Assembly: GCA_963817335.1 (NCBI GenBank)
Contig: CAWFNX010000005.1
Coordinates: forward strand, 1,722,350 to 1,786,349
Length of the DNA: 64,000 bases
Reading direction: 5' to 3'
Source of the DNA: AV40 sp963817335
GTDB taxonomy: Bacteria > Verrucomicrobiota > Verrucomicrobiia > Chthoniobacterales > UBA10450
Within the stretch, counting starts at the first letter, position 1. Every line of letters starts with the position of its first letter. Made by a program: the position numbers and the translations under genes. The notes beneath the pieces were generated by a model. That model searched no databases, was not told the origin of the DNA, and saw only the letters and a list, made by a program, of their open reading frames with translations. Positions 1 through 7,505 of this stretch are shown here, piece after piece.

Positions 1-1
1 A

Positions 2-493
2 TCGACCGGTCAGACATTGACCTTGAAAGGCGCGGTCACCATGAGTTCCGGTTCTATCATTATGCTCGCGCTCGGGGCATCAAGCGCGCATTCAACTCTC
101 GCGATTGTCGGTGGGACGATCTCGTTTCAGTCCGCGCAAATATTCAACATTATCGATCTCGGCGTCACCGCCGGATCGAGCTACACCGGACTCATTACCG
201 GAATCGGCGCCAATCCCGGAACGGAAGGCGGCTGGACCATCAATAACCAGGCATGGGCCTACAACTTTAATTACGACGCGGGCAACGGCGGTGAAATCAA
301 TCTCTCCGTGACCGCGCTGCCAGAGGCATCGACTTACGCCGCGTCAACTCTGGCACTGCTAGCCACCGTTTATCATCAGCGCCGCCGTATTCCGGTTCAG
401 CCCTTGGAGCGTTTTTTGCGGATTTCAGCCAGGCAGAGTCGAGTTCGACGACGCGGCGAGATGGACGGTCATGGCGGCGAGGGTAGCACGTGA
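2..493 (+). CDS. C-terminal part of a PEP-CTERM-like exported surface protein (5' truncated by window edge)
   Basis: The frame is open from the first bases, so only about 163 C-terminal residues are visible. They are Gly/Ser/Thr/Asn-rich, as in autotransporter-associated beta-strand proteins. Near residue 120 comes a sorting-like tail: LPEAST, about 17 hydrophobic residues, then HQRRR. Such tails (PEP-CTERM family) are cut and anchored by exosortase, and an exosortase is encoded at 26941-28548. Oddly, some 35 residues follow the basic cluster, whereas real tails stop within a few residues of it. The natural stop has probably been lost by a small frame change. Function of the passenger is unknown. 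Confidence 0.6.
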   Translation, partial: STGQTLTLKGAVTMSSGSIIMLALGASSAHSTLAIVGGTISFQSAQIFNIIDLGVTAGSSYTGLITGIGANPGTEGGWTINNQAWAYNFNYDAGNGGEINLSVTALPEASTYAASTLALLATVYHQRRRIPVQPLERFLRISARQSRVRRRGEMDGHGGEGST

Positions 494-533
494 CCTTCGG
501 GTAGAAGCGAATCAAAGTGAGCTTCTTCAAATG

Positions 534-604
534 CTGAAAACTGAAAACTGAAAACTGAAAATCTGAAATTTCAGCGTTTCAGCATTTCAGTTTTTCAGCG
601 TTTC
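534..604. repeat. Heptamer array (CTGAAAA)4 followed by its inverted counterpart (TTTCAG units)
   Basis: Four perfect CTGAAAA units occupy 534-561. They are followed by CTGAAA and then TTTCAG-type units on the same strand, so the whole block can fold on itself. Similar CTGAAA/TTTCAG arrays flank the gene at 2112-2474. The block fills most of the gap between the surface-protein fragment and the next gene. Confidence 0.9.
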
Positions 605-671
605 GCGACGTGGCACGCGATAGGCTCAATGCTACGGCATGCTTCTCCTTGGCTTCCGCGGTTTCCGCCGG

Positions 672-1058
672 ATGAACCGGCGCGCGTTCGTCAGTTTTGG
701 TCATCTGGGTTTGATGGCCGCCGTTGCGCTGGGCACCGCGACCGTGGTGGGCGGCTCCGGTTACTTGATCCGCGAACTTCACCGCCAGGCTGGGATCGCA
801 AGGGCAGTCGTTGGCCTGCCGGCGCCACCGGTCGATCCGAATGTATTGGTCCCAATTTCGGCGGACATGCTCAAAGTGAGCTCGATTGCGTTGGGAAAAA
901 CCCCGGCAGCTATTATCAATGGCGTTCCCGTTGGTGTGGAGGGAATCGTTAATATCCAAACCAACAACGGGATTGCGGCCGTTCGCGTCGTCAGGATTAG
1001 CGACGGCATGGTGCAATTCAAATACGGCGAGCAGACACTCGTGGCCAATCTTCGTTAA
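672..1058 (+). CDS. Small periplasmic/inner-membrane protein resembling type II secretion GspC or pilus PilP proteins
   Basis: About 128 residues. One N-terminal hydrophobic segment (roughly residues 9-30) is followed by a Pro/Val linker and a compact beta-rich domain ending in VQFKYGEQTLVANL. That C-terminal pattern (a conserved short loop, 'NG..V..G', then 'V..I.DG.V.F') is typical of GspC/PilP homology regions that couple outer and inner membrane parts of secretion or pilus systems. ATG 672 is chosen because it begins a clean membrane anchor; an in-frame start at 639 would add 11 basic/aromatic residues. No clear ribosome site is visible. The family match is by eye and remote, and no other secretion gene is adjacent. 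Confidence 0.6.
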   Translation: MNRRAFVSFGHLGLMAAVALGTATVVGGSGYLIRELHRQAGIARAVVGLPAPPVDPNVLVPISADMLKVSSIALGKTPAAIINGVPVGVEGIVNIQTNNGIAAVRVVRISDGMVQFKYGEQTLVANLR

Positions 1059-1205
1059 AGGTCTTGGCGACAGCCTCGCGATATGAGGCGCTTCCTGAAT
1101 CGTTGGGAACAACATTTTCGCGCAGCATATTCGCTAGGCATTCATGCTTCGCGCGATGGAGAACAGCTGAGGGATGTTAAGCAAAACTAGGAGAATTCTT
1201 ACACC

Positions 1206-1234
1206 GTTGTAGGCGATGAAGAGCGCCTAACAAC
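1206..1234. other. Imperfect hairpin upstream of the WecG-like gene
   Basis: GTTGTAGGCG and CGCCTAACAAC form a stem with one bulged A and an 8-nt loop, in the 254-nt gap between 1058 and 1313. No T-run follows, so it is not a standard terminator. Its role is unknown; a leader or operator structure is possible. Confidence 0.45.
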
Positions 1235-1312
1235 TTGTGAACAACTTTGATTAGCGATCGCCAAATTTGATTGAACGTTATCCGCCGGGGATTGAGCCTT
1301 GGCGTTACCTGC

Positions 1313-2059
1313 ATGGACCACACGGAAACCATTCTCGGTGTGCGATTCTTCAACGGCACAGTGGACAAGGCCGTTGAGACGATGTCGGCCAACGGCGGAT
1401 TGCTGGTGGTGCCGGCAGCTCCGGCCCTGGTCAAATTGCAAAGCGATGAAGTCTATCGGCGCGCTTTGGTTTCGGCGGACATGGCGATCGCCGACAGCGG
1501 GGCGATGGTTTTACTTTGGAAAATTCTGACCGGTCGACGGGTCGAGCGCATTTCCGGCTTAAAATTTCTCAAACATCTGATCGTTCGACTCGGTTCCCGG
1601 CCTAACGAACGAGTGCTCTGGATTGTTCCCACCGAAGCCGCCCACGAAAAAACGATCAACTGGCTGCGGCGGGTCAATCTCACCGGCACGGCAGATTTTT
1701 ACGTCGCGCCGCGTTATGCAACCGAAGTGCGCGACGATGTGCTGTTGGCAAAGATAGACAGTCATCCGCCGGTGCACATCGTGGTGGGAATCGGCGGCGG
1801 CGTTCAGGAAAAGCTTGGCCTTTTCTTGAAGGAAAATCTGCGGGCGCGCCCGGCGATTCACTGCATCGGCGCGGCTCTGGCCTTTCTCACCGGCGACCAG
1901 CCACCGATCCCAATGTGGGCCGACCGGTTTTATCTCGGTTGGCTGCTGCGTTTGCTTCGTCAGCCGCGCGTTTTCGGTCCGCGGTACGTGAGCGCATTCA
2001 AATTGCCGGGGCTCATTTTTCGCTATCGCGAGAAGTTGCCGCCCCTTGCGAAAAGCTGA
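1313..2059 (+). CDS. WecG/TagA/CpsF-family glycosyltransferase (GT26)
   Basis: About 248 residues, the normal family length. These enzymes transfer a sugar (often ManNAc/ManNAcA) from UDP-sugar to an undecaprenyl-diphosphate-linked acceptor at the cytoplasmic membrane. Visible family features are IADSG near residue 60 (catalytic Asp position), GGGVQEK near 165 (conserved Gln), and the C-terminal block GAALAFLTGD..P.P.W.DR ending in RPRY-like GPRY. The usual TPN near residue 37 is replaced by PAA, so the catalytic Thr and the Asn are missing. ATG 1313 is preferred over TTG 1271 because homology begins there. The stop codon lies inside the CTGAAA array at 2051-2086. Confidence 0.88.
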   Translation: MDHTETILGVRFFNGTVDKAVETMSANGGLLVVPAAPALVKLQSDEVYRRALVSADMAIADSGAMVLLWKILTGRRVERISGLKFLKHLIVRLGSRPNERVLWIVPTEAAHEKTINWLRRVNLTGTADFYVAPRYATEVRDDVLLAKIDSHPPVHIVVGIGGGVQEKLGLFLKENLRARPAIHCIGAALAFLTGDQPPIPMWADRFYLGWLLRLLRQPRVFGPRYVSAFKLPGLIFRYREKLPPLAKS

Positions 2060-2086
2060 AAAGCTGAAATTCTGAAAAGCTGAAAG
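2051..2086. repeat. GCTGAAAA/CTGAAATT array at the end of the WecG-like gene
   Basis: Four CTGAAA-containing units occur in direct orientation. The array supplies the TGA stop of the upstream gene at 2057-2059. It is the inverted mate of the TTTCAG array at 2479-2515; together they bracket the four-helix-bundle gene. Confidence 0.85.
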
Positions 2087-2111
2087 CCGCGAATGGCTGC
2101 AAACAAACATT

Positions 2112-2474
2112 ATGCGACTTGCTGATGAGTTGCGACAAAGAACGAAAGAATACGCTTCTGCAGTGGTTCGACTTTATGTCAGCTTACCGGCTGCACGTAA
2201 GGAGATTCAAGTTCTCGGTCATCAATTGCTTCGATCAGGCACGTCAGTCGCCGCCCACGTCCGCGAGGCTTCGCGTGCTCGCTCTGACGCGGAATTTTGC
2301 TCGAAGCCGGATGCCGCATTGCAGGAAGCCGACGAGTCCGCGCTCTGGCTGGAACTGCTTCGGGACGATTGCGGAATTAGAACAGAAGAATTGAATGGCT
2401 TGGTCGCTGAAACAGATGAGTTAATGTCAATTTTCGTGACTATCGTTAATCGAACAAGAAGGCGCGACTCGTGA
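2112..2474 (+). CDS. Four-helix-bundle protein (S23 / 23S rRNA intervening-sequence protein family)
   Basis: 120 residues, the usual length. The family signature is clear: LLRSGTSVAAHVREASRARS (residues about 39-58) matches the consensus 'q..Rs..Si..Ni.Eg..r.s', followed by the acidic/amphipathic helix pair containing ADESALWLELL. Members were first described in intervening sequences of bacterial 23S rRNA and are also common as stand-alone genes; their biochemical role is not established. Here it is bracketed by CTGAAA arrays in inverted orientation (2051-2086 and 2479-2515), which gives it the look of an inserted module between two polysaccharide genes. Confidence 0.85.
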   Translation: MRLADELRQRTKEYASAVVRLYVSLPAARKEIQVLGHQLLRSGTSVAAHVREASRARSDAEFCSKPDAALQEADESALWLELLRDDCGIRTEELNGLVAETDELMSIFVTIVNRTRRRDS

Positions 2475-2478
2475 TTCG

Positions 2479-2515
2479 ATTTCAGTTTTTCAGCTTTTCA
2501 GTATTTCAGGATTTG
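2479..2515. repeat. TTTCAG array, inverted mate of the array at 2051-2086
   Basis: TTTCAGTTTTTCAGCTTTTC followed by further TTTCAG units. It begins 4 nt after the stop of the S23-like gene and runs to 2 nt before the carbamoyltransferase start. Confidence 0.85.
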
Positions 2516-2517
2516 GA

Positions 2518-4269
2518 ATGAAAATCTTGGGCTTAAACGCATACCACGGCGATTCCGCCGCTTGCCTGTTCATTGACGGTAAACTGATCGCCGCGGCGGA
2601 AGAGGAACGTTTTCGTCGGATCAAGCATTGGGCTGGTCTGCCCACCCAGGCGATCAATTACTGCCTCGAAGAAGGAAAACTCCGCGGACTGGAGGAGATC
2701 GACCACATCGCCATTAATCGCAAACCCGGCGTGAACAATCTGCGCCGGCTCGGGTTTGTGCTCACTCATTGGCCCCATCCGAAATTGATGGCGCAAAAAA
2801 TCAAAAACATCCGCAGCGCGGCGTCGATCAAAGATGCGCTCCAGGAGAGTTATGGGATCGAGATCAAAGCCGACGTGCATCACGTCGAACATCACCTCGC
2901 GCACCTGGCTTCCGCGTTTCTGGTCGCCGGATTTAGTGAAGCCGCCTGCATTTCCATCGATGGTTTCGGCGATTTCGCCAGCACCGCATTCGGAGTCGGG
3001 CAGGGGACCGAGCTGAAAATCGACAACCGCGTTTATTTCCCGCACTCGTTAGGCATTTTTTACTCCGCGCTCACTCAATTTCTCGGCTTCCCCAATTACG
3101 GCGACGAATACAAAGTGATGGGACTCGCTCCCTACGGCGAACCAAATTATCTCGATGCTTTGCGCGAAGTCGTTCGGATCCGTCCCGATGGGACCTTTCG
3201 GTTGAACTTGAAGTTTTTCCGGCACCATATCGGCAATGTTTCCTACACCTGGAAAGATTGCGCCCCGGAGGTCGGCACCCTTTATCGCCAGCCGTTGATC
3301 GATCTCCTGGGCTCGCCGCGCAAACCCGACGACCCGATCGAGCAAAAGCACAAGGACCTCGCGCGCTCGGTCCAGGCCACCTACGAGAAAGCATTCTTCG
3401 CCTTGCTTCAGGCGCTCCACAAAAAACATCCGAGCGATAATCTCGCTCTCTCCGGCGGTTGCGCCATGAACTCGGTTGCCAACGGAAAAGTTTATCGGCG
3501 GACGCCGTTCAAGAAAATGTATTTGCCCGCCGCGGCCGGCGACGCCGGTGGCGCCATCGGCGCAGCGGCCCTTGTTCTCTCAACTCTCAACGATCAACTC
3601 TCAACTAATACGCCGTTGATGACGGCGTATCTTGGTCCTGAAGCGACCGAAAAGGAAACTCTCGCGCTGGTCGAGTGGAAGAAGAAGGAAATCGCGGACG
3701 CCGGCTGCGCGATTTCATTCATCGGCGACGAGGAAGAACTGTTGAAACGAACTGCCCAGGCGATTGCCGACGGAAAAATCGTCGGCTGGTTCCAGGGTCG
3801 AATGGAATGGGGCCCGCGCGCGTTGGGGAACCGGTCGATCCTGGCCGATCCCCGCAGCGCGTCGATCAAGGATGTGCTAAATGCCAAGATCAAACGGCGC
3901 GAATCGTTCCGGCCGTTTGCCCCGTCCATTTTGCGCGAAGAAGTCGCCGAATGGTTTGAGACCGACGACGACGTTCCGTTCATGATGCAGGTCTTCCAGA
4001 TTCGCCCGAAATACCGGGAAATGATCCCGGCCGTGACCCACGTCGATGGCACCGGGCGCCTGCAAACCGTTCATAAGGAGACAAATCCGCGCTATCACCG
4101 GCTGATCGAGCATTTCCGCGAGCTAACCGGAATCCCTCTGGTGCTGAACACCTCCTTCAACGAAAACGAACCTGTAGTATGCTACCCGGAGGAAGCGCTG
4201 GATTGCTTCCTACGCACCCAGATGGATATGCTGGCGCTAGGAAATTTTTGCATAGAACGCAAAAATTAG
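2518..4269 (+). CDS. NodU/CmcH-family O-carbamoyltransferase
   Basis: 583 residues, full length. Family members transfer a carbamoyl group from carbamoyl phosphate (via carbamoyl-AMP) to a sugar or antibiotic hydroxyl. The N-terminal TsaD-like ATPase-fold domain carries the metal-binding HHVEHHLAHLASAF block (about residues 120-133), with SGGCAMNS near 312. The C-terminal domain starts near GWFQGRMEWGPRALGNRS (about 421-438). A heptamer-repeat insert (3578-3605) encodes STLNDQLSTN at about residues 354-363, in the linker between domains. It lies downstream of the WecG-like and S23-like genes on the same strand, so a role in decorating a surface glycan is likely. Confidence 0.93.
   Translation: MKILGLNAYHGDSAACLFIDGKLIAAAEEERFRRIKHWAGLPTQAINYCLEEGKLRGLEEIDHIAINRKPGVNNLRRLGFVLTHWPHPKLMAQKIKNIRSAASIKDALQESYGIEIKADVHHVEHHLAHLASAFLVAGFSEAACISIDGFGDFASTAFGVGQGTELKIDNRVYFPHSLGIFYSALTQFLGFPNYGDEYKVMGLAPYGEPNYLDALREVVRIRPDGTFRLNLKFFRHHIGNVSYTWKDCAPEVGTLYRQPLIDLLGSPRKPDDPIEQKHKDLARSVQATYEKAFFALLQALHKKHPSDNLALSGGCAMNSVANGKVYRRTPFKKMYLPAAAGDAGGAIGAAALVLSTLNDQLSTNTPLMTAYLGPEATEKETLALVEWKKKEIADAGCAISFIGDEEELLKRTAQAIADGKIVGWFQGRMEWGPRALGNRSILADPRSASIKDVLNAKIKRRESFRPFAPSILREEVAEWFETDDDVPFMMQVFQIRPKYREMIPAVTHVDGTGRLQTVHKETNPRYHRLIEHFRELTGIPLVLNTSFNENEPVVCYPEEALDCFLRTQMDMLALGNFCIERKN
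3578..3605. repeat. TCTCAAC heptamer array inside the carbamoyltransferase gene
   Basis: Four consecutive 7-mers: TCTCAAC, TCTCAAC, GATCAAC, TCTCAAC. The same unit occurs at 52971-52998 inside a glycosyltransferase gene and, inverted, near 58897-58917. The reading frame stays open across the insert. Confidence 0.9.
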
Positions 4270-4288
4270 GTATTAATTACCACCCCCT

Positions 4289-4503
4289 ATGGAAGCCAAA
4301 CTGATCCAGGATTTGATCGAAAAAAACAAACCATTTCGCATCGAGACCGCGGTCGGGCGGATATTCGAAGTTCCGCATCGCGATTTTGTTTGCTTTTTCG
4401 GCGCGAAAAACATCGTTAGCTTGTGAATTACAGCGATAATGGCGACGAACATTTCGCGATCGTTCCTCTTTTGACTATCACTTCAGCCATGGCGCGCGCC
4501 TGA
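4289..4503 (+). pseudogene. Small conserved protein (about 70 aa), broken by a one-base frameshift
   Basis: ATG 4289 opens a frame reading EAKLIQDLIEKNKPFRIETA and so on, which stops at 4424-4426. The +1-shifted frame continues directly from about 4423 with VNYSDNGDEHFAIVPLL and ends at 4503. Joining the two by restoring one missing base near 4420-4423 gives a protein of about 72 residues. Its pattern ('PF.I.T..GR.FEV.H.DF', then 'HFAIVPLL.IT') is that of a small family common in Verrucomicrobia and Planctomycetes, function unknown. It may be a recent pseudogene or a sequencing error. It sits 19 nt after the carbamoyltransferase. Confidence 0.7.
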
Positions 4504-4508
4504 AAAAT

Positions 4509-5141
4509 ATGAAACCCGTCCTTACTTTTGTCTTTTTCGCGACTGTAATTGCTGCGCCGTTGGCCTGGGGGCAGGCGGTCCTGAACAACACGACGCTGGG
4601 ACAAAGCCAAAATGATGCGGTGGATCTTGCGAATTCGCTCGCGCCCGGGCCGGTGAAATACGGCAAGGGCGAGAAAAAAGCCCAGATCAGTGCCGCCGAG
4701 TTGAAAAGCAAGACCGTCAAGGATTCGACCTTTGGGGGAAGCCTTATGAATATCGGGATCGACTCCGGGGTACCGAAGTTGGACGAATCGAAATTGCGTA
4801 ATGCTCCTACGGAAACGGAAAAGCAGGCAGCCGCTGTGAAGCAACAGGCCGCGACGATTGAAAAAGAGTCCACCGCGGAGAAACAACCCGCGCCAGTTGA
4901 GAAAGAGCCGGACGCTTCGACCGAGCCTGCCGAAAGCCAATCCACCTTTTCAAGCCTCTCTACCACCGCAATGCTGGCGGACACCCTCGCGCAAGCCGAC
5001 GCGACAACGAGCGAATCGAAAACGTCATCCAAGGCGACCGCGGCTACAACCTCGGTGGATACTCGGAAGAAGGATCAAGACGGAGCGACGACCAGCTCGA
5101 CCGACAAATCCTCGACCACCAAACCCGACGGCGACCACTAG
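4509..5141 (+). CDS. Secreted low-complexity protein, unrecognised
   Basis: 210 residues. A Sec-type signal peptide is visible (MK, hydrophobic core, APLAWGQA with cleavage after about residue 22). Mature residues 23-100 look structured. From about 100 to the end the protein is extremely rich in Ala, Thr, Ser, Glu and Lys, with alternating charge, consistent with a disordered or coiled wall-spanning segment. No domain is recognised and no anchor is visible at the C-terminus. It starts 5 nt after the broken small gene. Confidence 0.65.
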   Translation: MKPVLTFVFFATVIAAPLAWGQAVLNNTTLGQSQNDAVDLANSLAPGPVKYGKGEKKAQISAAELKSKTVKDSTFGGSLMNIGIDSGVPKLDESKLRNAPTETEKQAAAVKQQAATIEKESTAEKQPAPVEKEPDASTEPAESQSTFSSLSTTAMLADTLAQADATTSESKTSSKATAATTSVDTRKKDQDGATTSSTDKSSTTKPDGDH

Positions 5142-5240
5142 CCAAACGGGCGTATCTAGCGGTTTGCAGGGCGCAAACCTTACGGCGGGAGGCTGCGAGC
5201 TTTGCACGTCAGCTTAGGGAAGCCGGCGACTCGGTTTTGG

Positions 5241-5462
5241 TCAAAACCGAGCATTCAACATTTCGCATGTCGTGCGGAGTGGATTGTCTTTGGCAATTTC
5301 CTGATTTACTCGGCGGATTCGCTGGCTGACCGCCGCGTAATCCATGCCTCCGAAGAGCTGCCCGATCTCTCGCAGCGTCAGGGCGCCCCGTTGCCTCAGT
5401 AACCAAATCGCAATGTTGCACGCTTCAAATCCGTAAAGCCGTTCAGCTGGAACCGCACGTAA
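5241..5462 (-). pseudogene. C-terminal remnant of a REP-associated (Y1) transposase with DnaA-like helix-turn-helix
   Basis: The minus-strand frame reads LRAVPAERLYGFEACNIAI and continues through LTLREIGQLFGGMDYAAVSQ to CEMLNARF and a stop at 5241-5243. This is the DnaA-domain-IV-like DNA-binding tail found at the C-terminus of many REP-associated tyrosine transposases. The catalytic HUH part is absent and an in-frame TGA at 5463-5465 cuts the frame upstream, so only about 73 residues remain. No IS ends were recognised around it. It fills most of the 359-nt gap between 5141 and 5501. Confidence 0.65.
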
Positions 5463-5500
5463 TCATTCTCAGAGAGAAAGATTCGCTCTCGGCATTGCAG

Positions 5501-5899
5501 CTACTTCGGCGGCATTTCTTTTTGCAAACGATCCCTATTTTCTTTGTACCACTTCGTATCGGCGTTCCCATCTAGGTCGCCTTTAAGCTGGGCGGCACCA
5601 GGAGCGCGACCTAAGAGTGCTTTCTCAAAACGCAGAGCCTCTAGGTCCTTTTCCTTCTCAATCGCCGTAGCAGTTGCCTCGACGATCTGGAAAGTCATGG
5701 GCTTGTTCGCCAGAATAATCGCCGCGCGCGCACGAGCAATCCCGTCAGACGAACGCAGTTGTTCGAGCAATTCGTCTGTACTCAAATCGGCCTCTTCTTT
5801 CTTCAAGGGGTTTATATTTGGAACATTAAAGGTTGCAGCGAGCGCACGCGATGGAGCAAAGACACTGTACGCTTGGAAAACGCGGTATTTTTCAGCCAT
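5501..5899 (-). CDS. Unrecognised small protein, HEAT-like segment
   Basis: About 132 residues from ATG 5899. This start overlaps the 3' end of the upstream gene (5892-6455) by 8 nt and so suggests translational coupling; an upstream in-frame start at 5932 is possible. The N-terminus is weakly hydrophobic. The middle (LLEQLRSSDGIARARAAIIL) resembles one HEAT/armadillo-like helical repeat, and the C-terminus is charged. No family is recognised. The two overlapping genes probably form a pair. Confidence 0.6.
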   Translation of the reverse strand: MAEKYRVFQAYSVFAPSRALAATFNVPNINPLKKEEADLSTDELLEQLRSSDGIARARAAIILANKPMTFQIVEATATAIEKEKDLEALRFEKALLGRAPGAAQLKGDLDGNADTKWYKENRDRLQKEMPPK

Positions 5900-6455
5900 T
5901 TCTGCGCTTCGCACGCTTTTCGTCGATCTCACTATCCAGCATTTTAGAAAGTTTCTGATATGCCGGAAGACTTCGCTCGCCGATCGCTTGATCCGTTAGT
6001 CGAGTCAGTTCGTTCCGCTTCTTAAGAACGTCCAGTTCGTTTCGAAAACGCGCCAAGGTCGACTTAATTTGTGCCTGCTCGAATTCTTTGTTAATCCTAG
6101 CTTCCACATGGCCCCGAACTTCATCAACCTGCGCGTCAACATTCTTTAACTTCGTTTCGACGCTATTCGATAAGTTAGTAATCCGATTGGTGAGACCCGA
6201 TTCTGCAATTGCGATCTGCGAATCGATAATCCGTCCGCCGATTACCAACGTCACCAAGCTAATGACCGTCGCCGACACTACGATCACAATCCCACACACC
6301 TGCAGCTTAAACTTCCAGTTCCTCGCAAGCGAATCAGACAAGTCCTCGACGATGCGCCGATGCTGATGCCAGCTCAAGTCATTCGCATCAGGACTCGATC
6401 TTTTCTTTCGTTTCCCTTTATGCTCAGCTGATTCCTTGTTCGGGGGCTCTGGCAT
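5892..6455 (-). CDS. Single-pass membrane protein with coiled coil, unrecognised
   Basis: 187 residues. A basic, hydrophilic N-terminus (about 45 residues) is followed by one strong membrane segment (about residues 52-73, IVIVVSATVISLVTLVIGG). A long heptad-patterned helix follows (about 85-160), with NLSNSVETKLKNVDAQVDEV typical of coiled coils. Topology suggests a cytoplasmic N-terminus and an extracytoplasmic coiled coil. Overlap with the gene at 5501-5899 suggests the two act together. No known family assigned. Confidence 0.7.
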   Translation of the reverse strand: MPEPPNKESAEHKGKRKKRSSPDANDLSWHQHRRIVEDLSDSLARNWKFKLQVCGIVIVVSATVISLVTLVIGGRIIDSQIAIAESGLTNRITNLSNSVETKLKNVDAQVDEVRGHVEARINKEFEQAQIKSTLARFRNELDVLKKRNELTRLTDQAIGERSLPAYQKLSKMLDSEIDEKRAKRRNG

Positions 6456-6645
6456 TCAGTTGCTGTTTATAAGCGATTGCGCCGGGCAAGGCAATCATGC
6501 CTTCCGCGCGAAAGAAAGGACACTCATCGCGTCCACAGACTCCTGCTAGGAGGCCACGACTAACAACGGCGTCGGATCTCAAGATTCAAGATTTCGCAGG
6601 CTTGACGCAATGGTTTTCGCGTTCCGATCTCCCGGTTCACTCGCT

Positions 6646-6852
6646 TCACTGAATAACTCGCAGTGCTCGAACTGGATGGATTTCCCACGCTGCCGTGTTC
6701 TTGTGAGTCGTGTTTCGGTTCGCGTGATTAGCTGGTGCGTGATCGACGTCGAAGAACGCCTTGCCGGTCACAGTGATAACGTGCGGCTGGAACTTGAACA
6801 CTTTGTTCGATTGGATCTTGAACGGGAGTTTTGCGTTGGTCCAACCGAACAC
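6646..6852 (-). pseudogene. Probable C-terminal remnant of a secreted hypothetical protein family ('WEIHPV')
   Basis: The minus-strand frame ends in VITVTGKAFFDVDHAPANHA, then AAWEIHPVRALRVIQ and a stop. The combination 'VTG..F.D..HAP....NR', followed by 'WE.HPV', is the C-terminal signature of a family of small secreted bacterial proteins. The frame stays open upstream to 7035, but residues before about 6852 look like an arbitrary translation, so a 5' part seems missing or frameshifted. The rest of the 6456-7076 gap shows nothing recognisable. Confidence 0.45.
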
Positions 6853-7076
6853 GGTAGTGCGGGTTGCACCACGTTGGCCCAAGCGGAATTTCTGCTCCAG
6901 CTCTTCCGATCTTGTTGCCAGTCGCGTCCTGGAGATGCCGCTAAAGCTGTGGATCGGCTTCCTTTTTATCTCGTTTCTCGCCGACTGACCCCTATTCTCT
7001 CTCCATCGTCGCACTGAAAAGGCAAAAATTAACAACAGCCACCTTAATTTCTTAACTCAATCCAGAAGTTGATTAT

Positions 7077-7454
7077 ATGAAAACCAGACTCTTATTTGCA
7101 GTTACACTGTTAGCCGGAACAATCGCAGCTAATGTCCAGGGTGGTGGCGGCGAGAACTTCACGCGTCGGACGGTTGAAGAAAGAGTGGCAGCAGTTCACC
7201 AAAAGATGGAGAGTGCTTTTAAGTTAGACAAGGCAAAGTTCGCCCAAATCGATTCTGTATTTTCCAAGTACTATCGCAATATAGATAGAGTGAGAGATGA
7301 TTTGATGGCCGGTGGCGGAGACCGTTCTCAAATTCGTGAAAAAATGCAGGCATTGGTTGACGAAAGAGATGCGGAACTGGCTGTATTGCTCGGCGAAGCG
7401 AACTTTAAGACATGGAAAGAGGTTATTGAACCTTCCGTGAAACGTGGCGAGTGA
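7077..7454 (+). CDS. Small secreted helical protein, Spy/CpxP-like in outline
   Basis: 125 residues. A signal peptide is visible (MKTRLLFAVTLLAGTIAANV). The mature part is a charged, mostly helical sequence with a repeated K/E/Q-rich pattern, and resembles in length and composition small periplasmic proteins of the Spy/CpxP or DUF-type 'LTxxQ' group. The actual LTxxQ motif is not present, so assignment is only by outline. The ATG at 7077 starts directly at the signal peptide. It is a stand-alone gene ahead of a convergent minus-strand gene. Confidence 0.7.
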   Translation: MKTRLLFAVTLLAGTIAANVQGGGGENFTRRTVEERVAAVHQKMESAFKLDKAKFAQIDSVFSKYYRNIDRVRDDLMAGGGDRSQIREKMQALVDERDAELAVLLGEANFKTWKEVIEPSVKRGE

Positions 7455-7505
7455 CGGAAAATGCCACTGAAAGGAATGTAAGTGAAGGGTGTCAGTCGAT
7501 AGGCG

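Noticed and set aside
579..1115. Long minus-strand open frame (178 codons) opposite the GspC-like gene
   Set aside because: Its translation is His/Arg-rich without domain character, and the plus-strand frame has a membrane anchor and a family-like C-terminus.
5202..5421. Open frames on both strands in the 5142-5500 gap
   Set aside because: The only frame with homology-like content is the transposase tail at 5241-5462, which is in a different frame from these.
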